Counted from the stretch's first letter, positions 26,954 to 37,785 are shown. The stretch: 64,000 nucleotides of DNA from JANXQG01 sp963824275 (GCA_963824275.1 CAWGOT010000003.1:1364001-1428000); one strand, 5' to 3'. Numbers and translations: made by a program. Notes: generated by a model not told the origin, from the sequence alone.

Positions 26954-27598
26954 CTACTTTTGTCGTCGTTTCGATCCTCGGCCCTTGGTTTTTGCACGAG
27001 CCAGCCATTGGGTCACTTCGTCGAGCGACTGGCACTGGGCGAGAAACTGCATCATGCGTTCCGCCTCGGCCGGCGTCAGTTTCGCAATTTTCTCCCGGAT
27101 TGCCGCCGGGACCGTCCCGTGCCGTGTGGAAAGGAAAGCCAGGATTCCCTTCTCCAAGCCACGTTTCTCACCGCGCTGCTCACCGATGCGGATGAGGTCT
27201 TTGCCGGAGGCAGTTTCTTCCAGATCAGGCAGTTCTCCCAAAAGCATGGTCTCGATCTCCTTCTTCGTCTTGTCCTTAAACCGTTGCTCCAGCCAACTGA
27301 CAAACACCTCCTCCAAGGTACGTTTGCAGGCTGGGCTCAATGAACTGTGTTTGATGGCCCGGAAATACCCGGCCGCTCGCCGTTGGAGTGCCTCCTCGCT
27401 TTCGACCAGGAGCGGCTTGAACACCGCCACCAAGGGGTGCCTCGGCCGTTTTCGCTCCCACTGCTGGAGTACGTCGGGCAGCACATACGACCGCACTATT
27501 TGGGTCCAAGGTGCCGTTCGCGCAACGCACCATTGCACTGAGAAATCTGGGCTAGATATCGCCGCCTTTTTCCTGCAGGCTGCGAATCCGCACCGCAC
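26954..27598 (-). pseudogene. C-terminal remnant of an Rpn/DUF-type transposase-like nuclease
   Basis: The recognisable part (from about 27535 on: QQWERKRPRHPLVAVFKPL, then EIETMLLGELPDLEETASGKDLI and IGEQRGEKRGLEKG) matches the C-terminal half of the Rpn-family recombination-promoting nucleases. The N-terminal PD-(D/E)XK catalytic half is missing: upstream lies the end of nasA, and the open frame overlaps it by 47 bases. So it is a truncated remnant, not a working nuclease. Confidence 0.65.
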
Positions 27599-29774
27599 AG
27601 TCCTTGTAGGAGGGCTGCTTGGAGTACGGATCGAAATGGGCCAGGGTCAACTGATTGGTCACGTCGTAATGCATGGGGATGAAGACCTGCCCGGCCTGCA
27701 CGGCGTGGGTCACGAAGACCTTGGCCCGGATCGAGCCCCGCTGCGACTCGACCAGGACCGTCTGGTTGGGCCGGATGTTCTCCCGCTCGGCGTCTTCCGG
27801 ATTGATCTCGACGTAGGCCTCCGTCGGCGCGAGTTGCCGCAGAATGGGCGATTTTGCCGTGCGGGTCTGCGTGTGCCACTGCGCGGCCGAACCGCGCCCC
27901 GTGAGCAGTAAGAACGGATAGCGGTGGCTGGGCGATTCCGGCATGCGGCGGGGCGCTTCGAAGAGGATCTTCGCCCGGCCGCTCGGGTGATAGTAGCGGC
28001 CGTCGGCGAACAGCCGCCTTTGTTGTGCGGTATCAGTCGTGCCCTCCGCATAGGGCCACTGGATCCCGCCGCATTCGTCGAGCATGCGATAGTCGGCAAT
28101 GCCCGTAATGTCGCAGGGTGTCCCCCGCGAGACCTCCTTGAGGATCTGGAAAGCTGCCTCCGGATCGGTCCAGGCGCGGAACATCTCGCCGCAGCCCCAG
28201 GATTCGGCAACCAGGCGGAAGATGGAGAAATCGGCCAGCGCCTCGCCCGGCGCCTTGGCCACCTTCTTGATCAGGCCCACGCGCCGCTCGGAATTGATGA
28301 ACGTGCCGTCCTTTTCGCCCCAGGCCGCCGCCGGCAGGAGCAGGTCGGCCCGCAGGGCGGTCTCGGTCGTGGTGTACATATCCTGCACCACGAGAAAATC
28401 GAGCCGGGCCAGCACGTCGCCCAGCATGTTCTGGTTGATCCAGGAATGGGCCGGATTGGTGCCGATGACCCACAGCCCTCGGATCTTGCCGTCCAGAATC
28501 CCCTCCAGGATCTCGTGATAGGCCCAACTGTTCTGCTCCGGGATGCAAGCCGCGTCGATATCGAGGATCCGCGCGATCTTGCGGCGGTCTTCGGGCTTCT
28601 CGAAGTCGTGTCCGCCCAGCAGGCTGGTGGCGTTGGCAAACAGCCGCGAGCCCATGGCGTTGCATTGGCCGGTGACGGAATTGGCCCCCGTGCCGGGCCG
28701 CCCCATGTTCCCGGTGATCAGGGCCAGGTTGATCAGGCTTTGGGCCGTGCGGGTCCCTTCGTAGCTCTGGTTGATCCCCATCGTCCACCAGAACGAGACC
28801 CGCTTGCCCTTATGGATCAGCATCGCCAGCCAATGCAGGGCCGACTCCTCGATGCCGCACCGCAGGGCGACAACGTCCGGCGTGAACTGCTCGACGTGCC
28901 AGCAGAACTCCTCGAAGCCCTCGGTGTGGGCGGCGATGTAGTCGCGATCGATCCAGCCCTCGCGGATCAGGATGTGGGCCAGGCCGTAAAAGAGCACGAG
29001 GTCGGACTTGGGCTGGATGGCCAGGTGCAGGGTCGCCGCCATCGCCGTTTCCGTCTTCCGCGGATCGATCACAACGATCTGCGGCCGATGGGGATTGCGG
29101 CAGATCCGGTCCCAGAGGATGGGGTGGGCGATGCACAGGTTCGCGCCGACGAGCACGATCACGTCCGATTGCTCGAAGTCGTCATAGCTGTAGGGCGGGG
29201 CGTCGAAGCCGAACGACTGCTTGTAGGCGGTGGCCGCCGTGGCCATGCACTGCCGCGTGTTGCTGTCGACGTGCCGCAGGCCCATGCCGAACTTGGCCAG
29301 CGAGCCCAGCAAGGCCATTTCTTCCGTGGCGATCTGGCCCGTGCTGAGGACGGCGACCGAATGCGGTCCGTGCTCGGCCTGAATCGCCTTGAAGCGATCG
29401 CAGAAGGTCCGCATGGCAGTCGGCCAATCGACCGGCCGCAACCCCCGCCCACGGTTTCCGAGCAGCGGGATCGTGGCCCGATCGTCGGCCTTGAGCACCC
29501 GCAGCGCCTCCCAGCCCTTGGGACATGCCATGCCGAGGTTCACGGGATAGTTCGGGTCGGGCGAGAGATTGACCGCCTCGCCTTGTTGCAGATGGATCTT
29601 CAAACCGCAGCCGGTGGAGCAGAAGCCGCAAACCATGGTGGTCACGGCATCGGGCGCCTGCCGGGCGGGAACCTGCCCCAGACCGAACCCGCCAGGAACG
29701 CGATCGAGTTGCTCGGTCAGGGGACCGGTCCGTTGGTGGAGCAGGGAGAGCAGTTTGCTGTATGTGCCGTTCAT
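27552..29774 (-). CDS. nasA: Assimilatory-type nitrate reductase catalytic subunit
   Basis: Bis-MGD molybdenum enzyme that reduces nitrate to nitrite in the cytoplasm. 740 residues, no signal peptide. The 4Fe-4S motif CGFCSTGCG...MACPKG sits near residue 48, followed by STGQIATEE, DSNTRQCMATA, GANLCIAHPILWDR, WWTMGINQSYEGT and GRPGTGANSVTGQCNAMG, all typical of NarB/NasA, and the C-terminal dinucleotide-binding domain FLLLTGRGSAAQWHTQTRT. The start ATG 29774 overlaps the dmsBC stop (ATGA). Lacks the C-terminal BFD domain of some NasA proteins. Electrons probably come through the DmsBC-like fusion upstream. Confidence 0.9.
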   Translation of the reverse strand: MNGTYSKLLSLLHQRTGPLTEQLDRVPGGFGLGQVPARQAPDAVTTMVCGFCSTGCGLKIHLQQGEAVNLSPDPNYPVNLGMACPKGWEALRVLKADDRATIPLLGNRGRGLRPVDWPTAMRTFCDRFKAIQAEHGPHSVAVLSTGQIATEEMALLGSLAKFGMGLRHVDSNTRQCMATAATAYKQSFGFDAPPYSYDDFEQSDVIVLVGANLCIAHPILWDRICRNPHRPQIVVIDPRKTETAMAATLHLAIQPKSDLVLFYGLAHILIREGWIDRDYIAAHTEGFEEFCWHVEQFTPDVVALRCGIEESALHWLAMLIHKGKRVSFWWTMGINQSYEGTRTAQSLINLALITGNMGRPGTGANSVTGQCNAMGSRLFANATSLLGGHDFEKPEDRRKIARILDIDAACIPEQNSWAYHEILEGILDGKIRGLWVIGTNPAHSWINQNMLGDVLARLDFLVVQDMYTTTETALRADLLLPAAAWGEKDGTFINSERRVGLIKKVAKAPGEALADFSIFRLVAESWGCGEMFRAWTDPEAAFQILKEVSRGTPCDITGIADYRMLDECGGIQWPYAEGTTDTAQQRRLFADGRYYHPSGRAKILFEAPRRMPESPSHRYPFLLLTGRGSAAQWHTQTRTAKSPILRQLAPTEAYVEINPEDAERENIRPNQTVLVESQRGSIRAKVFVTHAVQAGQVFIPMHYDVTNQLTLAHFDPYSKQPSYKDCAVRIRSLQEKGGDI

Positions 29775-31504
29775 GAGGCGGGCGATCCGGGCATCTTGGG
29801 GGCGACGACAGCGGCAAAAAACAGGTAGCGCTCCAACAACTCGCCGGCCAGCAACAAGGCGACAATCAGGATCGCAACGATGACAATCAGGGCCGCTGGA
29901 TAGCCGGTGGTCGTGACACGATTTTCCATAATCAGCACCGCCGGCAGCAAGAGGCCGCCCAGGGCACCGCAGACGAATCTCAGCGTGGTGACCCTTCGCA
30001 GCTCGCCGGACATGAGCAGCGCCGTGCGTTTGAGCGGCGTCGGATGGCGGCGGAGGAGCCAGAGGAAGATCAGGGCCTCGAACGCGAGTTTCGCCGCAGT
30101 GATGCCCAAGGTCCATGCGCAGAGCAGGCGGCCGTAGACGGCCATCATCGCCTGCAATTCGCCCGTATTGGAGAACAACGTCGCCGCCAGGGCGATAGCT
30201 AGCGCCGCCGGCAGCCCCAGCACAAGCGCCGTGGCAAAAAACTTCGGGCCCGAGATCAGGACATCCCAGAACGGGCGGCGGGTATCGGCGTAGATCTTGA
30301 CGGAGCAGAAGACGCCGACGAGGCCCGCTAGCGCGGCGGCACCGCCCGCAAGCTGCTCGATCTGCGGCGGGATCGTCCAGCCGATCAGCGGCGCACAGGC
30401 CGCCGCCGCGTAGGCGGAGGCCAGACCGGCGAAGCCGCCGAAGGCGACGATTTCGCGGCTCAGCCATGAGGTCCGCAGCCCGATGAAGGCGCGAAAGGCA
30501 TACAGCGGCCGCCCGAGGTGAAAGATGGCCGCATTCAGCCCTAGCAAACCGATCGCCAGCGAAGCGACGACGCGTGTGATGTGAACGCTTCGTCCGGCTC
30601 CTTCCAGACCGCGCGGGAAGCAGGCCGTAAGGACCCGCTCGACGAGGAAGGCCCCGGCCGACATCTGCGTCAGGACGAGCATGAAGACCAGCGGCAGATG
30701 GCCATGCTGCGGGGCGACCGACCAGTAGTCGGCCGGCAAGAGGTTGGCCGGCAGTTTCTTCTGCGTCTTGTACGTGGTTGCCGGCTTGGTGTAGCCCGGC
30801 TCCGGGGTCCCGGGCAGGAAGAGGTTGGCCGCGGCCTTGGCCGACGCGGCTTCCTTGTTCACGACCGCAATCCGAATGGCCTCGTTGGGACAGGCCTGCA
30901 CGCAGGCCGGGGCCTCGCCCACCGCCAGGCGGCTGCTGCACATGTCGCACTTCCGCACGATCCCCATTTTTTTGCTGTAGCGCGGAACATCGTAGGGACA
31001 CTTCAGCACGCAATACTGGCAGCCGATGCACTGGTCGTCGAGGTGCCGGACGATGCCCGTGATGGGGTCCTTTTCGTAAGCCAGCACAGGGCAGCCCTCC
31101 ATGCAGGCCGGTTCGACGCAGTGATGGCAGGCCGTCGAGACGTGCTGGATCACCGGGGCCTGGCTGCTGCCGCCGGTGAGCAGGCCGACCTTTCGCCAGA
31201 CTTCGTCCTCGTCCAGGCCGTTCAGATTATGGCAGGCGGTCACGCAGGCCTTGCATCCGGAGCAGGAATCGAGATCGACCTCGAAGGCGTACTGCTCGCC
31301 TTCCTTGGGGGCATTCAAGGGAATGAAGTCGCGATAATGGCCGGCTTGCAGTGGAACGGCGTGTTCTTCGTGCGCACGAGCGAAGCGCTCGACGGCCGTC
31401 TCCTGCTGCTGCCGCAGGAGCATGTCGATGAGCGAGAACTCGCCAGGCTGTGTCGGCTGGGAATGCCCGCTGGAGCGTGGCGGAGAAGTCAGGACACCAG
31501 ACAT
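29771..31504 (-). CDS. DmsB-DmsC-like fusion, nitrate reductase electron-transfer subunit
   Basis: The N-terminal half carries four 4Fe-4S cysteine clusters (CSGCKACVTAC; CHHCVEPACMEGCP; CIGCQYCVLKCPYDVP; CDMCSSRLAVGEAPACVQACP) as in DmsB, and the C-terminal half is a DmsC-type membrane anchor with about eight helices (from VFMLVLTQMSAGAFLVERV on). 577 residues. In classical DMSO reductase these are separate proteins; here they are one. Placed between nirD and nasA with overlapping stops and starts, so it should pass electrons from menaquinol, or another donor, to NasA. Confidence 0.85.
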   Translation of the reverse strand: MSGVLTSPPRSSGHSQPTQPGEFSLIDMLLRQQQETAVERFARAHEEHAVPLQAGHYRDFIPLNAPKEGEQYAFEVDLDSCSGCKACVTACHNLNGLDEDEVWRKVGLLTGGSSQAPVIQHVSTACHHCVEPACMEGCPVLAYEKDPITGIVRHLDDQCIGCQYCVLKCPYDVPRYSKKMGIVRKCDMCSSRLAVGEAPACVQACPNEAIRIAVVNKEAASAKAAANLFLPGTPEPGYTKPATTYKTQKKLPANLLPADYWSVAPQHGHLPLVFMLVLTQMSAGAFLVERVLTACFPRGLEGAGRSVHITRVVASLAIGLLGLNAAIFHLGRPLYAFRAFIGLRTSWLSREIVAFGGFAGLASAYAAAACAPLIGWTIPPQIEQLAGGAAALAGLVGVFCSVKIYADTRRPFWDVLISGPKFFATALVLGLPAALAIALAATLFSNTGELQAMMAVYGRLLCAWTLGITAAKLAFEALIFLWLLRRHPTPLKRTALLMSGELRRVTTLRFVCGALGGLLLPAVLIMENRVTTTGYPAALIVIVAILIVALLLAGELLERYLFFAAVVAPKMPGSPAS

Positions 31505-31888
31505 GGTTGCACCGCGCCCTCCCCGCTTTCTTCGAAATGATGCACGGGGACGCAGCACGCCCCTTCCTTGCCGGCGGCCTGCACAATCGGGACCTGAACG
31601 TAGAACGTCATTGCCCTCAACCTTCACCGGAAAGACCTTGACCGCGAACTCCTCCCCGGAGAGGCACTTGCCCGACTCGAGCGAAAAGGCCTTCTTATGC
31701 ACGGGGCAGGCCACCTTCGGCACGCCGCCCTGGTCGCCCAGGATGCCGCGCGAGAGCACCAGTTCTCGCTTGTGAGGGCACATGTTCTGGCAGGCGTGCC
31801 ACTCATTGCGGCTGGAAAAGCGGTAGACGGCGATCTGCATCCCTTCGCATTTGACGCAGGCGCCGGCGTCCTTGGGGAAATCGCTCAC
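31489..31888 (-). CDS. nirD: Nitrite reductase small subunit, Rieske-type (frameshift)
   Basis: Rieske-fold partner of NirB: CQNMCPHKRELVLSRG and ACPVHKKAFSLESGKCL give the C-x-H and C-x-x-H pattern. The likely start is GTG 31888, overlapping the nirB stop (GTGA), though homologous sequence (WHRVGRV) continues a little upstream without a start codon. Near 31600 the frame must shift by one base to read VEGNDVYVQVP; it then continues about 30 residues to a stop at 31489-31491, overlapping the dmsBC start. Confidence 0.8.
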
Positions 31889-34498
31889 GCGGCCGACGCG
31901 GTGCCAGCGGGCAGCCGCTTGGACAGTCTCGAACTCTCTTCCCGGCTCGAGCGGCCGTTGAGGGCTTCGAGGGGAACGAAGTCCGCTGGCCAGCCTGCCG
32001 GGTGCTTCTGGCCCCGCTCGGCGACGAACTCGACTCCCGGCTCGGTTTCGTCGGTATTGACGAACTGGCGGAACATCCGCCGCCGCTCGGGGTCCTTGAC
32101 GACCTCGCGCCATTCGCAGCGGTAGGACTCGACCAGGAACTGGGCCTGCCGCTCGAGTTCGTCGGCGATCTGCAAGCGGTCGTTGACGATCACGTCGCGG
32201 AGATAGTCGATCCCGCCCTCCATGGCCTCGAGCCACTTCGAGGTCCGCGTCAGGCGGTCGGCGGTCTGGATGTAATACATCAGGAAGCGGTCGATGTAGC
32301 GGATGCAGGTGTCCTCGTCGAGATCGGCGGCCAGCAGGTCGGCATGCCGCGGCTGTGCCCCGCCGTTGCCGCAGACATAGAGGTTCCAGCCCTTTTCCGT
32401 GGCGATCACGCCGAAATCCTTCGACTGGGCCTCGGCACACTCGCGGACGCAGCCGGAGACGGCAGACTTCAGTTTGTGCGGAGCCCGGATCCCGCGGTAG
32501 CGGAGTTCAAGGCGGACGGCGAAGCCGACCGAATCGCCCACGGCAAAACGGCACCAGGTCGTGCCCACGCAGCTCTTGACCGTGCGGATGGCCTTGCCAT
32601 AGGCATGCCCGCTCTCGAAGCCGGCGTCAACCAGTTCTTCCCAAATGTCCGGCAACAGATGTGCGGGGGCGCCGAGCATATCGACCCGCTGCCCGCCGGT
32701 GAGCTTGGTGTAGAGGCCGTACTTCTTCGCGATCTGGCCGATCACGATCAGCTTCTCCGGCGTGATTTCGCCGCCGGGAATCCGCGGAATGACCGAATAG
32801 GAGCCGCCGCGCTGGATATTGGCCAGGAAACGGTCGTTCGTGTCTTGCAGACGCGGCATGATCGAGGATGTTCTCGTTCCAGAGGCTGGCGAAAATGGAA
32901 GCCACGGCCGGTTTGCAGATCTCGCATCCATGCCCTCGGCCGTGGCTCTCCACGAGCTCGTCAAACGTGCGGATCTGCTTGATCTTGACGATCTGGAAGA
33001 GTTCCTGCCGGGTGTAGGCGAAATGCTCGCAGAGGTGATTATTCACCTTGCGGCCGGCGGCCTTCAACTCGGCATGCAGAAGCTCGGTCACCAGGGGGAT
33101 GCATCCGCCGCAGCCGGTGCCGGCCTTGGTGGCCGACTTGACCTGCCCCACGCTGTCGAACTGGCCGTCGCGAATGGCACAGCAGATCCGCCCTTTGCTG
33201 ACGTTGTTGCAGGAGCAGATCTGCACGTTGTCCGAGAGATCGGTGGCCTTGACGGCAGGCGCTCCGGAACCGCTGCCGCGAACGAGGTCGCTGGGCGCGA
33301 CCGGCAGCGGCCCTTCGCTCTTGTAGAGGCCGACGAGCGTGCCGTAATCGGCCGCATCGCCGACGAGGATGCCGCCCAGCAGACGCTTGCCATCGCTGCT
33401 GAACCAGAGCTTCTTGTAGACGCCGCGGAACGGATCTTCGAACGTCACCGGTTGGGTCGTGCCGTTGCCATCGGACGTATCGCCGAAGCTGGCCACGTCG
33501 ACGCCCATCAGCTTGAGCTTCGTCGACATATCGGCCCCTGTAAAGGTCCGCGTGGCGCCCGTGAGGTTCGCGGCCAGCGCTTCGGCCATCTCGTAACCCG
33601 GCGCGACGAGGCCATAGACCATGCCGCGGTGCAAGGCGACCTCGCCAATCGCGTAGATATGTTCGTCTGAGGTCCGCAGGTTATCATCCACAACCACTCC
33701 ACCGCGGTCGCCGACCGCGAGACCGCACTTCCGCGCCAGTTCGTCCCGCGGCCGAATGCCGGCGGAAACGACGACCATCTCGACCGGCAGCGGCGGGCCG
33801 TCGGCAAGCTGAATGGCCTCGACCTTGCCGTTGCCGACGATTTCCCGCGTGGCCTTCTGCAAATGCACGCGAACGCCCAACTCCTCGATTTTCTTGACCA
33901 GCAGCCGCGAGCCGGCGTCGTCGATCTGGCGGGGCATCAACCGGGGAGCGAACTCGATGACGTGGGTTTGCAGCCGCAGGTCGTGCAGGGCCTTGGCCGC
34001 TTCCAGACCCAGCAGCCCGCCGCCGATCACGGCCGCCCCGCGTGCCTTATGGTGGTAGGCGATGATGGCGTCGAGGTCTTCGATCGTGCGATAGACGTAA
34101 ACACCCTCCCGCTCGACGCCGGGGATGGCCGGAACGAAAGGGGCCGAGCCGGTGGCCAGCACGAGGATGTCGTACGGGATTTCACGGCCCTGCTGGGAGT
34201 AGACGACCTGGGCCTTGCGATCGATCCGTTCGGCCCGATCGCCGACGTGGAGCGAAACGCCGTTTTCCTCGTACCAGGCGAGTCCGGCAAGCTGAAGCTG
34301 CGCCGCGTCGCGATGCGAGAAATAGTCTGTCAGGTGGACCCGGTCGTAGGCATGCCGCGGTTCTTCGCAGAAGGTGACGATCTGGAAGTCGGGCCGGGTG
34401 TCGAACTCGACCAGGCGTTCGAGGAATCGGTGGCCGACCATGCCGTTGCCGATGACGACGACGGTTTGTTTCCGGCCGGACGTGTTCTCTGCAATCAT
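31885..34498 (-). CDS. nirB: NAD(P)H-nitrite reductase large subunit (frameshift)
   Basis: Reduces nitrite to ammonium with six electrons. Order: FAD/NAD domain (VVVIGNGMVGHRFLERL; VIGGGLLGLEAAKAL), a BFD-type 2Fe-2S domain (CSCNNVSKGRICCAI ... TGCGGC), a second small cysteine motif, a ferredoxin-like half domain (DTNDRFLANIQRGGSYSVIPRIPGGEI in the family) and the sirohaem/4Fe-4S domain (CVGTTWCRF; SGCVRECAEAQ). Start ATG 34498 (MIAENTSGRKQ). The frame breaks at 32862-32865 and one added CG repairs it. About 870 residues. First gene of the nirB-nirD-dmsBC-nasA operon. Confidence 0.92.
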
Positions 34499-34989
34499 TC
34501 GCGATTCGTCGCCATGCGTGGTTCTGGCTCTTGAGTCCCCCGATCCAGGGAGCGGCGCAGTTTCAGCCCTCCGCGGATAGTGTCCGTGGTAGCTTATGCA
34601 ATTTCCGGGCCAGTGGCTCTGGCGGGCGAACGTAATGGGAAGAATCACCCGAGGGAGAATCGGGCCTATTTCGGACGCAGATATTTTTGACAACGCAAGT
34701 TGAAATAAATGCACTACGACTGAAAAACATAGCAGTTTGTTTGGAAATCAAGTGCATTGCGCAGAGAACAGGCATTGCGCGATTAGATCGCATGCAATTA
34801 CACTATTGTCACATTGACAGTTTTGTCGGTTTCTGCTGTCAGCGATGTTGATTGCACATATCAATCCGCTAATCATTAATTCGGGACAAGCCCTTTTCCC
34901 TTGGCGATCTGGCATGAGAGTTGCCATGCTGCATGCGGCTTTCGTTGACGCTTGGCCCTGCACCGCTTTCCCCAGCATGGAGACTGACT
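34499..34989. promoter_or_regulatory. Divergent nirB / narK control region
   Basis: An AT-rich 490-base region between divergent operons. It holds a 17-bp inverted repeat TTGAT-N7-ATCAA (34848-34864), direct repeats GCATTGCGC at 34754-34762 and 34772-34780 (18-bp period), and several TGACA/TGTCA half-sites around 34810-34840. These are good candidates for regulator binding; none matches a named consensus exactly. Confidence 0.5.
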
Positions 34990-36327
34990 TTGGAAACCAC
35001 CAACAAGGCGGTACGGATCGACCTGTTTCGTGCAAACACGCCGCAGATGCGGGCCTTCCATCTCTCCTGGTTGGCCTTTTTCTTCTGCTTTTTCGCCTGG
35101 TTCGGCATCTCGCCCTTGATGCCCGTGGTCCGCACGGAGTTCCGGTTGACGCCGGACCAGGTCGGTTGGTGCATCATCGCTTCGACGGCCTCGACGATCT
35201 TCGCCCGCCTGTTCTTCGGGTGGCTCTGCGACCGCATTGGCCCTCGGCTTTCGTACACGTGGCTGCTGGTGGTGGGCTCGCTGGGGGTGATGGGAATTGG
35301 CCTCGCGCACGACTACACCACGTTCTTGATGTTCCGTCTGCTGATCGGCGGCATCGGCGCATCGTTCGTCATTACCCAGTACCACACGTCGGTGATGTTC
35401 GCTCCGAACTGCGTGGGCACGGCCAACGCCACCACTGCCGGTTGGGGCAACTTGGGCGGCGGGGCGACGCATCTGCTCATGCCGGCCTTGTTCGCCCTGC
35501 TCGTCGGACCTCTCGCGCTGAGCGAGAAAATCGGCTGGCGTTTGGCGATGGGAATTGCCGGCGGCCTCTGCTTCCTCATGGGTCTTGCCTATTACCGATT
35601 CACGCAGGACACGCCCGACGGCAATTTCTCCCAACTACGGGCCGAGGGCAAGCTCCGCGACGTGAAGAAGGTCAACGGCGCGTTCTGGACGGCGTTGGCC
35701 GATTATCGCGTGTGGGCCCTGTTCGTGGCCTACGGCGCCTGTTTCGGCATCGAGGTCACGATCAACAACACGGCCGCGCTGTATTTCACCGACAGTTTCA
35801 AGCTGAGTCTCTTCTGGGCCGGATTGGCCGCCAGCCTGCTGGGGATGATGAACGTCTTCGCCCGCGCCTTGGGCGGGATTGTTGGCGACCGCTTTGGGGC
35901 CCGGTGGGGGCTTCGCGGCCGAGTGGTGTGGCTCTTCTGCGCGCTTTTTGCTGAAGGGCTGGCTCTCATTACGTTCTCGCAGATGCGCGTGCTGATTGCC
36001 GCCATACCGGTTTTCCTGGTCTTCGGCATTCTGGTTGACATGTCGTCGGGGGCCACCTATTCGGTCGTGCCGTTCGTGAATAAGAAAGCCCTAGGCGCGG
36101 TCTCCGGCATCGTCGGCGCCGGCGGCAACGCGGGCGCATTTGCCGCCGGATTCCTCTTCAAGACGGAGCCCGGATACTGGCCGACCGCCCTGCTGATTCT
36201 GGGGGCGGCGGTCACCGTGAGCTCGCTCCTGGTCCTGACCGTTCGCTTCGCCCCACAGGTGGAACGCGAAACCGACGCGTCGGTCGAAAGCGGCCGAGAG
36301 CCGACTCTGGAACCGGTGCTAACCTAG
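34990..36327 (+). CDS. Nitrate/nitrite transporter, NarK/NNP family
   Basis: Twelve-helix NNP-family MFS protein that brings nitrate in (or exchanges nitrite). Signature glycines: AGWGNLGGGATHLLMP in helix 5 and GNAGAFAAGF in helix 11, with GWLCDRIGPR between helices 2 and 3. I start at TTG 34990 (METTNKAVRIDLF), which follows ATGGAGACTGAC; an ATG at 34930 or a start at 34921 is possible but adds unlike sequence. 445 residues. Divergent from nirB-nasA, which fits a role in assimilation. Confidence 0.85.
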   Translation: METTNKAVRIDLFRANTPQMRAFHLSWLAFFFCFFAWFGISPLMPVVRTEFRLTPDQVGWCIIASTASTIFARLFFGWLCDRIGPRLSYTWLLVVGSLGVMGIGLAHDYTTFLMFRLLIGGIGASFVITQYHTSVMFAPNCVGTANATTAGWGNLGGGATHLLMPALFALLVGPLALSEKIGWRLAMGIAGGLCFLMGLAYYRFTQDTPDGNFSQLRAEGKLRDVKKVNGAFWTALADYRVWALFVAYGACFGIEVTINNTAALYFTDSFKLSLFWAGLAASLLGMMNVFARALGGIVGDRFGARWGLRGRVVWLFCALFAEGLALITFSQMRVLIAAIPVFLVFGILVDMSSGATYSVVPFVNKKALGAVSGIVGAGGNAGAFAAGFLFKTEPGYWPTALLILGAAVTVSSLLVLTVRFAPQVERETDASVESGREPTLEPVLT

Positions 36328-36412
36328 CGCGCAGGTTGAGGATGCTGAGTTCTGCTGCCGCGCCGGCAATAATTAATAATTCTGGTTAGATTAAGTTTGA
36401 GGCTCGCCAGCC

Positions 36413-36714
36413 TTAGCAACAGGGCGGTTCATTACCATAGGAGGCGGAGTGATAGCCTTTTGGTCCGCAACTGATCTTGTTCGTCTTGGCATCGTAACCC
36501 ACCGTCCAAACAGTCTTTCCGCGCTTCGCGATAAACTCCGGGCATCGCCAGCCCAGCTTCCTTTGACCGCACGTGCACATGCTCAGTGGGCCCGCAGCAC
36601 GCACCGCTTGAAACCAGCGATGGTCAGGCTTGGCTGACACACCGAGAATCGCGCCGGGGCGCGAGTCTTCAAGAAGGCGACTGCCTCTTCGATACTGAAG
36701 TGACCTTCGGACAT
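36413..36714 (-). CDS. Small cysteine-containing hypothetical protein (frameshifted)
   Basis: ATG 36714 (MSEGHFSIEEAVAFLKTRAPARFSV) follows an AAAGGAG site at a good distance, but the frame stops after 43 codons. A one-base shift near 36645 continues it as SAKPDHRWFQAVRAAGP, with CTCGQRKLGWRC and NEPPCC at the end, total about 100 residues. Six cysteines could bind a metal. I do not recognise the family. Confidence 0.5.
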
Positions 36715-36785
36715 ACGGTTTCTCCTTTCTCTAACTCGTTAGTTGGGCAGCCCACGGAACTCCGGTTGCCGTCACATTTCTTCAT

Positions 36786-37785
36786 TTACTTACCGCTCGA
36801 ATTGAGCCCTCCCGAGCCGAACAATAACCTCTGTCGTTCCGCGTAAAGTTCGTTTATCCTCTCCTGGATCGCGGGAAACTGGCTCGCGATTGCCCGCGAT
36901 CCGGCGTTGATGTCGCCGATTCGCCTCAAAGCGTCTATCGATTCAACAGCGCCCGTGAATCTCGCTTGTCGCCGAACAGTTTCCGCTTCATCTGTCAGTC
37001 GGTCCATCTCACATGAGAGATCCCAGAATCGTGCAAAGACAGAATCCAGTTCGCTTTCGATTGCCACTATGCGAGGGTCGCGGGAGCGTCGCAATCGCTC
37101 GTCGAGAAGCGATTCCGCCTCCTTGATCCTGATCGCCGCCTCAATCCATCGCAACGATGCCATGTTCTCGCTGCCCCATGATTGGGTCGCTGCTTTGTAC
37201 TCGCCGATGATGCCGCTCAGAAGAGAAGCAAAATCCGGATGCTTTTTGCCCTCGGATGATTCCTCAAACGTCTTCACTTCCACCGAGGCTTTTGCTACCG
37301 CCTCCACATACTGAGCGCGTGTCACTCCGACGTCCGTTCGCGCGTGAAGCTGCTTTATTGCGTTCAACGCATCTCGGGCTGCTTGCGGCGCTTGCTGCCG
37401 TTCGGTTACTCGCGTTCGAATCGCGGCCAGCCCGGCAACAGCGACGGCGACCAACGCAACGCAGACCGCACCGATTGCCGTGACAAGCACGCGCCGAAGG
37501 GTATACCGACGGGGCGGCGCAAAACGAGCTTTGCTTGACTGTGTGGGATGGTTCTTGCTCAGCGCACTCAGGCGGTGGCTCAATTCGAGCGAGGGACGAG
37601 CGTGCAGCCGCGACGACGAACAATCCTTCGACCGATTCCGCCGATACCCACTTGCCTTCATGACCGTTCTTGACGAGCGTGCCACGAGAGAGCATTCCGC
37701 GAGCTGCAAGGTCTCGAAGCTCGGCACTTGAAATCGGCCCAACCTCTTGAACTCCGATTGTCCGGAAGAACCACTCAGTGGCCAT
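36786..37785 (-). CDS. GYF-domain membrane protein (frameshifted)
   Basis: The N-terminus MATEWFFRTIGVQEVGPISSAELRDLAARG is a GYF_2-type domain (Trp, then GP-[IV]-S and a basic/aromatic end GKWVSAESVEGLF), which usually binds proline-rich peptides. After a break near 37600 it continues with a membrane helix (VLVTAIGAVCVALVAVAVAGLAAI) and a long helical region of about 200 residues ending near GGLNSSGK. GYF-TM-coiled-coil layouts are common in planctomycetes. Function unknown. Confidence 0.65.

Noticed and set aside
29775..31031. Very long frame continuing upstream of nasA
   Set aside because: It is an out-of-frame reading of the dmsBC fusion; the real nasA start is the ATG overlapping the dmsBC stop.
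34848..34864. FNR box upstream of narK
   Set aside because: The half-sites TTGAT and ATC AA are seven bases apart; the FNR box needs four.
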